Of a stretch of DNA of 64,000 nucleotides, positions 42,637 to 51,015 are shown piece after piece. Where the stretch lies: positions 350,902 to 414,901 of the forward strand of contig NZ_QFXK01000033.1 of assembly GCF_003261635.1 (NCBI RefSeq). Direction: 5' to 3'. The notes under the pieces are model-generated. The model was not told the DNA's origin. It saw only the letters and a program-made list of their open reading frames with translations, and searched no databases. Every line of letters begins with the position of its first letter. The stretch's first letter is position 1. Both the position numbers and the translations under genes were made by a program. The DNA comes from Kribbella monticola. GTDB taxonomy: Bacteria > Actinomycetota > Actinomycetes > Propionibacteriales > Kribbellaceae.

Positions 42637-43152
42637 TCAGTAGTAGCCCTTCTCGCCGTCGAGGAGTTCGCGGATCGTGTCCAGATGGCCGACGTGCCGG
42701 GCGGTCTCCTCGACCATGTGGAGCACCATCCAGCGCAGCGTCGCCTTGGCCGCGCCGAAGTCGGGATGCTTGCCGACCTCGTCCAGCGGATGCGCGGCAA
42801 TGATCTTGTTCGACTCGGCGCACTGCTGCTCGAACTCGTCCAGCAGCCGGGCAAGCGGTACGTCGCCCGGCATCATGTCGAGATCCTCCGGCTCCTCCTG
42901 GAACTGCGGGTTGCCCTCGAACGACTCGCCCAGGAACAGCACGTTGAACCAGCAGTGCTCGGTCCACCGCATGTGCGACACGAGTCCCGCCATCGTCATC
43001 AACGGCGAACTCGGCAGCACCACCCGCTGCTCGTCGGCCGCGGCCAGCCCCTCGCACTTCCACCGCACCAGCGCCCGCTGCATGTCCAGCCAGCCGACCA
43101 ACTGGGTCCGCTCATCAGCCACGTACGGCGGCCGCTCCCGAGGAATCGTCAT
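42637..43152 (-). CDS. DinB-family (DUF664) putative metal-dependent protein
   Basis: A 171-residue four-helix DinB-superfamily protein, a paralogue of the protein at 10464. Motifs are TMAGLVSHMRWTEHCWFNVL and RWMVLHMVEETARHVGHLDTIRELLDG, with three spaced histidines expected to bind metal. In actinobacteria related proteins use mycothiol. The ATG at 43152 is the sensible start; longer sequence would overlap the chitinase promoter. Confidence 0.87.
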   Translation of the reverse strand: MTIPRERPPYVADERTQLVGWLDMQRALVRWKCEGLAAADEQRVVLPSSPLMTMAGLVSHMRWTEHCWFNVLFLGESFEGNPQFQEEPEDLDMMPGDVPLARLLDEFEQQCAESNKIIAAHPLDEVGKHPDFGAAKATLRWMVLHMVEETARHVGHLDTIRELLDGEKGYY

Positions 43153-43304
43153 ACCGCCGGACCCTAGGCCTCCCCGCGTTGTTCTCGCATGTGAATAACC
43201 GAGGCCATCGCGAAGGCGGGTTTCCGACATGTCGTGGCGGTGCGAGGTCGCGACGCCCTACCGTGGAGAAACGAAAGGTCATTGCGTATTGGATGGGAGT
43301 GGCC

Positions 43305-44684
43305 ATGAACCGACGAGTCGGTGTGCTCGCGAGTGCCGTTGCGACGGGGCTGCTCCTTGCGTCGGCCGGGTTGGTGGCTGCGCAGGCTGCCCAGGCAGGG
43401 GAGTCGTCAGTGCAAGTGGCGTGTACTGCGCCCGCGTGGGCCGAAGGGGTCAGCTACTCCGTCGGCGCGAAGGTGACCTATCAAGGGCGGCTGTACGAGG
43501 CGCGTACTGCGCACACCGCGCCAGTCGGCGCCGGCTGGAACCCGGTCGCGGCGGCCTCGCTCTGGCTCGACCTCGGCGCGTGTGACGGCACCCCACCGAC
43601 CACGCCGCCTACGACACCACCGACTACGCCGCCAACCACCCCGCCCACAACGCCGCCCACGACCCCGCCGACCACACCTCCGACGACGCCGCCGACCACC
43701 CCGCCCACGACGCCGCCGCCTGGGTCGGCGAGCTGTCCGGTGAAGTCGAGGCCGGCCGGCAAGGTGCTGCAGGGTTACTGGGAGAACTGGGACGGCGCGT
43801 CCAACGGCGTACACCCGCCCTTCGGCTGGACGTCGATCACCGACTCGCGGATCGCGCAGCACGGCTACAACGTGATCAACGCGGCGTTCCCGGTGATCCT
43901 GTCGGACGGCACGGTGAAGTGGGAGGACGGCATGGATGCGACCGTGAAGGTCGCGACGCCCACCGAGATGTGCCAGGCGAAGGCGGCCGGCCAGACGATC
44001 CTGATGTCGATCGGCGGCGCCGCGGCCGGCATTGACCTCAGTTCCTCCGCTGTCGCCGACCGGTTCGTGGCGACCGTCGTACCGATCCTCAAGAACTACA
44101 ACTTCGACGGTATCGACATCGACATCGAGACCGGCCTCACCGGCAGCGGCAACATCAACCAGCTGTCCACCTCGCAGGCCAACCTGATCCGCATCATCGA
44201 CGGCGTGCTCGCCGAGATGCCCTCGAACTTCGGCCTCACGATGGCCCCCGAAACGGCGTACGTCACCGGTGGCAGCGTCACCTACGGCTCGATCTGGGGC
44301 TCTTATCTCCCGATCATCAAGAAGTACGCCGACAACGGCCGGCTGTGGTGGCTGAACATGCAGTACTACAACGGCAGCATGTACGGCTGTTCAGGCGACT
44401 CGTACTCCGCGGGCACGGTCCAGGGCTTCGTCGCCCAAACCACCTGCCTCAACACGGGCCTCGTCATCCAGGCCACCACCATCCGAGTCCCGTACGACAA
44501 GCAGGTCCCCGGCCTCCCCGCCCAGCCGGGCGCCGGCGGCGGCTACCTGTCCCCGTCCTTGGTCGCCCAATCCTGGAACAACTTCAACGGCTCTCTCAAA
44601 GGCCTGATGACCTGGTCCATCAACTGGGACGGCTCCAAGAACTGGACCTTCGGCGACACCGCGAAATCACTCCAAGGCCGCTGA
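43305..44684 (+). CDS. Secreted GH18 chitinase with N-terminal chitin-binding module
   Basis: A 459-residue exported enzyme. Signal peptide about residues 1-33; CBM5/12-like module (about 38-90: APAWAEGVSYSVGAKVTYQG...WNPVAAASLWLDLG); a Pro/Thr linker of TPP repeats (about 96-137); GH18 barrel with the catalytic DGIDIDIE (268-275, acid Glu275). It cleaves chitin outside the cell. GGGAGT precedes the ATG. The stop overlaps the converging phosphotransferase by 18 bp. Confidence 0.94.
   Translation: MNRRVGVLASAVATGLLLASAGLVAAQAAQAGESSVQVACTAPAWAEGVSYSVGAKVTYQGRLYEARTAHTAPVGAGWNPVAAASLWLDLGACDGTPPTTPPTTPPTTPPTTPPTTPPTTPPTTPPTTPPTTPPTTPPPGSASCPVKSRPAGKVLQGYWENWDGASNGVHPPFGWTSITDSRIAQHGYNVINAAFPVILSDGTVKWEDGMDATVKVATPTEMCQAKAAGQTILMSIGGAAAGIDLSSSAVADRFVATVVPILKNYNFDGIDIDIETGLTGSGNINQLSTSQANLIRIIDGVLAEMPSNFGLTMAPETAYVTGGSVTYGSIWGSYLPIIKKYADNGRLWWLNMQYYNGSMYGCSGDSYSAGTVQGFVAQTTCLNTGLVIQATTIRVPYDKQVPGLPAQPGAGGGYLSPSLVAQSWNNFNGSLKGLMTWSINWDGSKNWTFGDTAKSLQGR
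43594..43721 (+). repeat. Pro/Thr linker repeat inside the chitinase gene
   Basis: A low-complexity stretch of 12-bp near-repeats (CCGACCACGCCG and variants) encodes about 14 TPP units linking the chitin-binding module to the catalytic barrel. It is coding sequence and likely varies in length between strains through slippage. Confidence 0.85.
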
Positions 44685-45431
44685 GGCCCAACTCAACGAA
44701 TCGAGCAGCCGGTAGAACGTGAGCCGCTGACCATCGGGTTCCGCGAGCCCATAGGTCGTCAGGAACTCGGTGGCGTCGAGGGCCCACTCGTCTTCGAGTT
44801 GCGCCTTGAGCAACGCGAGATCGGCATACCGGTCGGCAATGCCAAGGCGGCCGACATCGATCATCCCGGTGCATTCGAGGGTGTCCGGGTCAAAGAGGAA
44901 ATTAGGCAAACACGCGTCACCGTGACAGACAACAAGGTCCGCCTTCGCCTTGACCTCAGCCAACTCGGCGTACAGCCCGGCAAGCAACCGCTCCGGCGGC
45001 ACCAACCGCCACTCGTCCGTCAGGAAATCCGGCTCCACCACACCCCGCCGTACGACGTCCCCCGCTTGACCGATGACATCGTCCACGCGCCGCTCGAACG
45101 GACACTCCGCCACCGGCACCTCGTGCAACGCCTTGACGATGCCAGCAAGACTGTCCGCCGCCCGGCGCGACGCCGGCAACTCCCCACCGCCCACCCCTGG
45201 AACAGCCGTGGTCAGCAACGCAGCCCCACCTTCGGACTCGATCCAGTCGACAACCTCCGCCCCCGGAATCCCCGTACCCGCCAACCACCCCACCCGATCC
45301 CGCTCCCCACGCAACTCAGCGATCCCCTCCACCGAGCAGCACTTCGCATAAACCCCACCCCGCCGAAACACCTCCGCCCCCGACTCCCCACCCACCACCC
45401 GCTCCCACCCACCACCCACCAAAAAGTCCAC
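44667..45431 (-). CDS. APH-type aminoglycoside phosphotransferase family protein
   Basis: A 254-residue kinase-like protein. The nucleotide-side motif GGESGAEVFRRGGVYAKC opens the protein; the Brenner motif VCHGDACLPNFLFD carries Asp172 (catalytic) and Asn177; the metal Asp192 is in CTGMIDVGRLG. This matches APH(3')/APH(3'') enzymes, which phosphorylate aminoglycosides. Environmental members often have unknown substrates, so resistance is not certain. The GTG at 45431 is chosen (GAGGA 6-7 bp upstream); an in-frame start at 45494 would add 21 residues. Confidence 0.85.
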   Translation of the reverse strand: MDFLVGGGWERVVGGESGAEVFRRGGVYAKCCSVEGIAELRGERDRVGWLAGTGIPGAEVVDWIESEGGAALLTTAVPGVGGGELPASRRAADSLAGIVKALHEVPVAECPFERRVDDVIGQAGDVVRRGVVEPDFLTDEWRLVPPERLLAGLYAELAEVKAKADLVVCHGDACLPNFLFDPDTLECTGMIDVGRLGIADRYADLALLKAQLEDEWALDATEFLTTYGLAEPDGQRLTFYRLLDSLSWASAALE

Positions 45432-45572
45432 CCGACCATCCTCACACTCACCTCGCCATACGCCAGCCCGACAGTCATTGCCTAACGCAACCACTCGTCC
45501 TGCTGACCACTGGTCGACCTCCGCAGACCCGAATCCCTAACAGACGCGACGCAACGGAACGACGTACAAAAA

Positions 45573-45609
45573 CAGAACTGCGGCCGCTCGGTGGGCGGTC
45601 GCAGTTCTG
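45573..45609 (-). terminator. Intrinsic terminator of the pepD-like gene
   Basis: CAGAACTGCGGCCGC pairs with GCGGTCGCAGTTCTG (one G-U) around a 7-nt loop. On the minus strand the hairpin is followed by TTTTTGT, a proper U-run, unusually textbook for a high-GC genome. It lies 26 bp beyond the protease stop. Confidence 0.9.
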
Positions 45610-45634
45610 GTCTGGGCGGAAAGGAGGTTCGGGG

Positions 45635-47074
45635 TCAGCCGGTGGGGTTGCCGTTGTCGGAGCCGAGGGTGGCCTTGACGGTTTGGGTTTTGCCGGCTCG
45701 GGTGAAGGTGATGCTCACTTCGTCGTCGGGGCGGTGCGAACGGACTGCGGCGACCAACGCGTCCCCTGACGCGATCGCCTTACCGTCGACAGAGGTGACG
45801 ATGTCACCCTGCTGCAGACCGGCTTTGTCCGCCGCACCGCCCGCCGTCACCTTGCCGATGGTCGCTCCCTGCTGGAGCCCGTCGGAAGACTGCGCGTCGC
45901 CGACCTCTACGCCGAGCCGTGCATGCGTGGCCTTGCCCTTGGCCACCAGCTCGTCGATGATCGGCTTGGCCTGGTCGATCGGGATTGCGAAGCCCAGGCC
46001 GATGTTGCCGCCTTCGGATTGTCCCGATCCGCCGGCGGTCTTGATCGCGGAGTTGATTCCGACCACCTGGCCGGCAAGGTCGATCAAGGCGCCGCCGGAG
46101 TTTCCGGGGTTGATGGCGGCGTCTGTCTGAATTGCTGGGAAGACGGTGGTGCTGTTCTGCTCCTCGTCACCTGAGGTGACGGGACGATTGAGTGCGGAGA
46201 CGATGCCGCTTGTCACGGTCGCCTCCAGGCCGAACGGCGAGCCGATCGCGACCACGCCCTGCCCGACGCCCAGCGCCCCACTCTTGCCGAGTACGGCGGG
46301 CTTCAGGTCCTTGGCGTCGGCGCGGATCACCGCGAGGTCGGTCAGTGGATCGGTGCCGACGATGGTGGCCGGGAGAGTCCGGCCGTCGTTCAGCATCACG
46401 GAGATCTTGCCGCCGTTGCCGGCCCCGGCGACCACGTGGTTGTTGGTGACGATCAGGCCGTCCTGGCTGATCACGATGCCCGACCCGGTGGCCGCGCCCT
46501 GCGAGGTCGCGACGCCGATCTTCACCACGCTCGGCAGCACTTTCGCGGCGGCTGCCTGCACAGAGCCGTCCGGTGCGGACACCGGCGCGGCCTGGCTGCC
46601 ATTCAGCGGCGCCGTGACCGACGGCGTCGAGCTGTTGGAGTCATTGGTCGCCGAGTACACAGCAGCGCCGCCGACTCCGCCCGCAGTACCGACCAGCAGC
46701 GCGGTGGCTGCCACCAGAGCCAGACCGCGCCGCTTGGGCTTCGGGGGCTCCGGCTGGGCCGGCTGCGGGCCGAACGGCCAGTTCGGGCCCGGTGACGTCC
46801 CCTGATGCGTCCCGGCCGTCCCGAACTGCCCGCCCTGCGGGTATGCACTCCCACCTGGTGAGTGCTGACCGATCCGCGGCTGCCCGCCCTGCGGCGCATA
46901 CTGCTGCTGCGAGTGCTGGCCGTAGCCCTGCACCGGCAACTGCTGAGTGCGCTCCTGCGGACTCGAACCGAACGACGGTGAGCCCTGCTGGGGCTGGTTC
47001 CCGTACGTCGAACCCTGCGCCGGTGCGTCGTGCCCCGGCTGGTTCTGCGGCTGCTGTGGCTGGTTCTCGGTCAT
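45635..47074 (-). CDS. pepD: Membrane-anchored HtrA/PepD-type serine protease with PDZ domain
   Basis: A 479-residue envelope protease. A Gln/Pro/Gly-rich cytoplasmic segment (1-112) is followed by one membrane helix (about 116-140), a trypsin-like domain with His213 (TNNHVV), Asp246 (TDLAVI) and Ser326 (PGNSGG), and a PDZ domain (about 385-470). It degrades or refolds damaged envelope proteins. In mycobacteria the PepD protease sits beside MprAB, which controls it; the same order is seen here. A phased repeat array lies upstream. Confidence 0.93.
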   Translation of the reverse strand: MTENQPQQPQNQPGHDAPAQGSTYGNQPQQGSPSFGSSPQERTQQLPVQGYGQHSQQQYAPQGGQPRIGQHSPGGSAYPQGGQFGTAGTHQGTSPGPNWPFGPQPAQPEPPKPKRRGLALVAATALLVGTAGGVGGAAVYSATNDSNSSTPSVTAPLNGSQAAPVSAPDGSVQAAAAKVLPSVVKIGVATSQGAATGSGIVISQDGLIVTNNHVVAGAGNGGKISVMLNDGRTLPATIVGTDPLTDLAVIRADAKDLKPAVLGKSGALGVGQGVVAIGSPFGLEATVTSGIVSALNRPVTSGDEEQNSTTVFPAIQTDAAINPGNSGGALIDLAGQVVGINSAIKTAGGSGQSEGGNIGLGFAIPIDQAKPIIDELVAKGKATHARLGVEVGDAQSSDGLQQGATIGKVTAGGAADKAGLQQGDIVTSVDGKAIASGDALVAAVRSHRPDDEVSITFTRAGKTQTVKATLGSDNGNPTG

Positions 47075-47095
47075 GGGTCAACCTTGGCGGTTCCA

Positions 47096-47158
47096 CCTGA
47101 GAGAGCCCTGAAGATCCCGTCAGAGCTCCCGAAGAACTCAATGAAGATCCCCTGAAGA
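47096..47158 (-). promoter_or_regulatory. Six-unit, 11-bp phased direct-repeat array upstream of pepD
   Basis: Reading the plus strand, GAGAG/GAAGA/CAGAG-type cores start at 47099, 47110, 47121, 47131, 47143 and 47154 (steps 11, 11, 10, 12, 11). Full units include CCCTGAAGA twice (47106 and 47150), CCCGAAGAA and AATGAAGAT. Repeats on one face of the helix at this spacing are how OmpR/PhoB-type regulators bind in tandem. The adjacent MprA-like regulator is the obvious ligand. Confidence 0.75.
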
Positions 47159-47274
47159 CACCGTGAGCCGCCTTCATGCCGAATGCGCCGCTGGCGGTCG
47201 CCGCGCTGCTCGCCCGGTCCGCGCGTAACCGTCTCGCCTGATGTCGAGCGACGGGCTATACGGAGTACGGGAGG

Positions 47275-49155
47275 TCAGCGGGACTGGGTGGCGGCGTGGG
47301 GGAGCCAGAGGGTGAACTGGGCGCCGCCGCCGGGGGCGTTGCGGGCGTAGATCATGCCGCCGTGCTGCTCGGCCGCGTGCTTGACGATGGCCAGTCCCAG
47401 GCCGGAACCGGGGCGGCTGCGTGCCTCACTGGACCGGTAGAAGCGCTCGAAGACGTGTGGCAGGTCTGCATCGGCGATACCTGGCCCGCTGTCGGTGACG
47501 GTCAGTACGCCGTCCAACAGGTGAACGCTGACCCGCCCCGCGGGCTCGCCGTCCGCCGTACTGCGGTCTGCCGCATCGGGCGTGCTGTACTTCGCCGCGT
47601 TGTCCAGCAGGTTCGTCACCGCGCGCCCCAGGAGTCGCTCGTCGCCCCAGACCGGGAACGGGGTCAGCTGGACGTCCCACTCCAGCGACTGGGCGCGGCG
47701 GCGGACCTTGATCACCGCGTCCTCGACGACGTTCGACAGCTCGATCAGCTCCGCGTTGCGAACCTGCGGCGTATCGCGAGCTAGCTCGGTCAGGTCGCCG
47801 ATCAGATTGGTCAGCTCGTCCATCTGGGCGCGTACGTCGTCCAGCAGTTGCTGCCGGTCCTCTGGCCGGAGCCCACCCTTCTTGTCTGCTTGGGCGAGCA
47901 GGTCGAGGTTGGTACGGATGCTGGTCAACGGAGTACGCAGCTCGTGCCCGGCGTCGCCGACGAGCCGGCGCTGCCGATCCTGAGATCTCGCCAAAGCTGT
48001 GAGCATCGCGTTGAACGCCAACGCGAGCCGCGAGATCTCATCCGAACCGGTGACCGGGATCGGCTTCAACTCCTCGGTCCGCGCGATCCGCTCCGCCTCG
48101 CCGGTCAGCCGAGCGAGCGGCCGCAGACCGGACTGTGCGATCGCGTTCCCCGCCAGGGCCGCACCAATCACACCGAGCAGCCCAACGGCCCAGAGCACGA
48201 TCCCGAGGTTGTGCAACGTCCGGTCGATCGGCGTCAACGACTGCGCGACCACGAGCGCGGACGGCTCGTACTGATCGTCGTCACAGGGTTCCCCATGGAG
48301 CAGCGGGCAGAATTGAGCAGGCACGGCGATCACTCGGTAGTGCTCGCCGTTGCGTACGCCGACGGTCCGCAGACTGTAGACGCCGCTCTCCTGAGACCGC
48401 GCGATCGCCAGTTCGGGCCCCTCCATGGGTGGAAAGGCGGCTGACCGCGCGCCGATCCGTTGCCCGTCTGCGGTGTAGACGCCGAGCCGAATGTCACTCA
48501 GGCCGAGTGCCTCTGGAGGAACGGTCTGAAGGTTGTCCAACCTGGTCAGCACGCCCTTGCTCGCGGCCTGTGAGGCGCGGGTGATCAGGCTGCTGTCCAG
48601 GTTGCGGTACATCTGCTGCCGGACCGTCATGTATGCGGCGACGCTGACGAACGCGACGGCGAGGCCGACGGCGACGGCCGCGAGCAGCGTGACCCGGGAG
48701 TGCAGGCTCAGCTCGTGCAGCTTCTCCTGCCACCAGTCCTGTGTGCGTGAAGCAGTCGCCACTACACGCCGGTTGGCGCCGTTCCCGTTGCTACTCGACG
48801 CGGTCTGATCCGCTTCGGGGCCGCCCGGAGCTGGTCCGCCCTGACCTCCAGCACTCGGAGCCGGTGCGCCTTGAGCGGGCCCACCCTGACCCGAGCCGTC
48901 CCAGCCTGGAGCGCCCTGAGCCGGCGTGCCCTGGATCGGGCGACTCTGGCCCGGAACGCCTTGAGCCGGCGCGCTCTGACCTGAGGCGTTCTGGGTTGGA
49001 GCCGGTGGGCGTGGGCCGGTTGTGGGGCGGCCGGGGGTTGGCGACGTGCGGAGGCGGTCGCCGTACGGGGCCTGGGGGCTGCCGATCTCGAGGGGTTCTT
49101 CGTTCGGGGGGCCGGCGTACTTGGGGAAGTCGTCGGGTGGGGGTTGCGTGGTCAC
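47275..49155 (-). CDS. mprB: Sensor histidine kinase, MprB-like
   Basis: A 626-residue kinase. A Pro/Gly/Gln-rich cytoplasmic N-terminus (about 1-125) precedes helix 1 (about 154-177), a sensor domain outside the membrane, helix 2 (about 317-340), HAMP, the phospho-acceptor helix GDAGHELRTPLTS (His404) and an ATPase domain (NLLDNAAKYS, DSGPGIADADLPHVFERFYR, GSGLGLAIVKHAAEQHGG). It probably senses envelope stress and phosphorylates the response regulator. The GTG start overlaps the regulator stop (GTGA). The long disordered N-terminus is unusual for MprB. Confidence 0.9.
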   Translation of the reverse strand: MTTQPPPDDFPKYAGPPNEEPLEIGSPQAPYGDRLRTSPTPGRPTTGPRPPAPTQNASGQSAPAQGVPGQSRPIQGTPAQGAPGWDGSGQGGPAQGAPAPSAGGQGGPAPGGPEADQTASSSNGNGANRRVVATASRTQDWWQEKLHELSLHSRVTLLAAVAVGLAVAFVSVAAYMTVRQQMYRNLDSSLITRASQAASKGVLTRLDNLQTVPPEALGLSDIRLGVYTADGQRIGARSAAFPPMEGPELAIARSQESGVYSLRTVGVRNGEHYRVIAVPAQFCPLLHGEPCDDDQYEPSALVVAQSLTPIDRTLHNLGIVLWAVGLLGVIGAALAGNAIAQSGLRPLARLTGEAERIARTEELKPIPVTGSDEISRLALAFNAMLTALARSQDRQRRLVGDAGHELRTPLTSIRTNLDLLAQADKKGGLRPEDRQQLLDDVRAQMDELTNLIGDLTELARDTPQVRNAELIELSNVVEDAVIKVRRRAQSLEWDVQLTPFPVWGDERLLGRAVTNLLDNAAKYSTPDAADRSTADGEPAGRVSVHLLDGVLTVTDSGPGIADADLPHVFERFYRSSEARSRPGSGLGLAIVKHAAEQHGGMIYARNAPGGGAQFTLWLPHAATQSR

Positions 49156-49844
49156 GGTGGGGTGTCTCTCAGCACGTAGCCGATGCCGCGGACGGTGTGG
49201 ATCAGGCGGGGGAGGTTGTCGACCTCGGTCTTGCGGCGCAGGTAGCCGATGTAGACCTCGAGGGAATTCGCCGTGGTGGGGAAGTCGTAGCCCCACACCG
49301 CGTCGAGGATCACCGCGCGCTCCAGCACCCGGCGCGGGTTGCGGATCAGCAGTTCGAGCAGCGAGAACTCCGTGCGCGTCAACGGGATCGGGATGTTGCC
49401 GCGGTGCACCTCGTGCGCATCCACGTCCACCACCAGATCGGCGTACTGCAAGACCTCACCGCGCGGGCCGCCCTCACCAGCCGTCGTACTACGGCGCAGC
49501 AGCGCTCGCAGCCGAGCCAGGAGCTCCTCCAGCGCGAACGGCTTGGTCAGGTAGTCGTCGCCGCCGGCGTCGAGGCCGTCCACGCGATCGGCGACCGCGT
49601 CGCGCGCCGTGAGCACCAGGATCGGCACGTTGTTGCCCGCGGCCCGCAACGCCTTGGTGGTCTCCAGCCCGTCCAGGCGCGGCATCATCACGTCCATCAC
49701 GACGACGTCGGGCTCGACGTTGCCGATCACCGCGAGCGCCTCGGCGCCGTCCGACGCGGTGACCACCTCGAAGTCGTTGAACTCCAGCGAACGGCGCAGC
49801 GAGTCCCGGACCGCCCGGTCGTCGTCCACCACCAGTACTCGCAT
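49152..49844 (-). CDS. mprA: OmpR-family response regulator, MprA-like
   Basis: A 230-residue regulator. Receiver domain: Asp7-Asp8-Asp9, phospho-acceptor Asp51 (VVMDVMMPRLDG), Lys101 (YLTKPF). The C-terminal winged helix (LTRTEFSLLELLIRNPRRVLERAVILDAVWGYDFP...GYLRRK...VRGIGYVLR) is highly MprA-like. It is expected to control envelope-stress genes including pepD. ATG 49844 follows GGGAGCG. A TGAGAA repeat with 11-bp step lies upstream and may mediate autoregulation. Confidence 0.92.
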   Translation of the reverse strand: MRVLVVDDDRAVRDSLRRSLEFNDFEVVTASDGAEALAVIGNVEPDVVVMDVMMPRLDGLETTKALRAAGNNVPILVLTARDAVADRVDGLDAGGDDYLTKPFALEELLARLRALLRRSTTAGEGGPRGEVLQYADLVVDVDAHEVHRGNIPIPLTRTEFSLLELLIRNPRRVLERAVILDAVWGYDFPTTANSLEVYIGYLRRKTEVDNLPRLIHTVRGIGYVLRDTPP

Positions 49845-49933
49845 CTCGCGCTCCCGTTCGCCGGACCGGTCCACCCGGCCTTCTGCCCCTGCCAGGGGCC
49901 ATGCTGTCGCGTGTCGAGGTTATGCCGTCTGTT

Positions 49934-49950
49934 TGAGAATCGGCTGAGAA
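49934..49950 (-). promoter_or_regulatory. TGAGAA direct repeat (11-bp step) upstream of mprA
   Basis: TGAGAA occurs at 49934-49939 and 49945-49950 (TTCTCA on the gene strand), exactly 11 bp apart and about 90 bp upstream of the mprA start. The core resembles the GAGAG/GAAGA units at the pepD promoter, supporting a shared response-regulator site. Confidence 0.5.
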
Positions 49951-49997
49951 CCCGCTGATCAGTCGCGAACAAGCCCCACCGGGCGTAGCTTTCCGGC

Positions 49998-50990
49998 GTG
50001 GACATCGTCGAGTTCTCTCCCGAGCCCGAGCAGTACGCCTGGACCTTCGGTGGCGCAGCGCCGGTCCGCCGGGTGAAGCCGGGCACGATGCTGCGGTTGT
50101 GGACGGAGGACGCCTTCTGCGGCCGCCTCCGCAGTACTGCGGACCTCGCCAGCGCGTCACTCACGATGCCGTTCGTCAACCCGCAGACCGGACCGTTCTA
50201 CGTCGAGGGAGCCGAGCCCGGCGACACCCTGGTGCTGCACTTCGTCGAGCTGACCCCCGCCCGAAGCTGGGGCGCGTCGGCAACCATTCCGTACTTCGGC
50301 GGCCTCACCAGCACCGACCGTACGGCGACTCTGCAGGACCCGTTGCCGGAGCGCACCTGGATCTACGAGGTCGACAGCGCCAAGCAGACCGTCGGGTTCC
50401 GAGCACAGGGCAGTGACCTCGAACTCGCTCTGCCGATCGAGCCGATGCTCGGCACTGTGGGCGTGGCTCCTGCTGCGGGGGAGGTGCGGTCGTCACTGGT
50501 GCCGGACACGTTCGGCGGCAACATGGATACGCCGGAGATGAGGGCAGGTGCCACCTGCTATCTACGGGTCAATGTGGAAGGCGCCTTGTTCTCTGTCGGT
50601 GACGGGCACTACCGGCAGGGTGAGGGCGAGTCCTGCGGTAGTGCGGTCGAGGGCGCGATGAACGTAGTACTGGTGGTGGACCTGCTCAAGACGCCCGGTC
50701 CTGCGTGGCCACGGATCGAGAACGACGACTACCTGGCCGTCGTGGGCTCCAGTAGGCCGCTGGAGGATGCGTGGCGCGCAGGTCAGGTGGATATGGTCGG
50801 CTGGCTCGGTGAGCTCTACGGTCTCGACAAGCTGGACGCGTACCAACTCCTGAGCCAGATCTGCGAAGTCCCGCTCGCCAACGTGGTCGACGCCAACTAC
50901 AGCGTCGTCACGAAGGTCCCCAAGCGCCTTCTGCCGAGCGCTGAGGTCTACAACGGCATCCACGCCCACCTACGCAGTACTGCGAGCTAA
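49998..50990 (+). CDS. Acetamidase/formamidase-family hydrolase
   Basis: A 330-residue protein of the FmdA/AmdA family: GPFYVEGAEPGDTLVLHFVELTP near the start, FGGNMDTPEMRAGATCYLRVNVEGALFSVGDGHYRQGEGE in the centre (the family's most conserved region) and SQICEVPLANVVDANYSVVTKVPK at the end. It hydrolyses short amides to ammonia and acids. GTG start; divergent from mprA. Confidence 0.92.
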   Translation: MDIVEFSPEPEQYAWTFGGAAPVRRVKPGTMLRLWTEDAFCGRLRSTADLASASLTMPFVNPQTGPFYVEGAEPGDTLVLHFVELTPARSWGASATIPYFGGLTSTDRTATLQDPLPERTWIYEVDSAKQTVGFRAQGSDLELALPIEPMLGTVGVAPAAGEVRSSLVPDTFGGNMDTPEMRAGATCYLRVNVEGALFSVGDGHYRQGEGESCGSAVEGAMNVVLVVDLLKTPGPAWPRIENDDYLAVVGSSRPLEDAWRAGQVDMVGWLGELYGLDKLDAYQLLSQICEVPLANVVDANYSVVTKVPKRLLPSAEVYNGIHAHLRSTAS

Positions 50991-51015
50991 AGCGCCACCC
51001 GCGCCGTCCTGCGGG

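Noticed and set aside
43594..43721. Regular short repeats resembling an array
   Set aside because: It is the coding Pro/Thr linker of the chitinase, not a CRISPR or regulatory array.
44667..45431. Acquired antibiotic-resistance cassette
   Set aside because: No mobile element, integron or composition break surrounds the APH-type gene; it looks like a resident chromosomal gene with unknown substrate.
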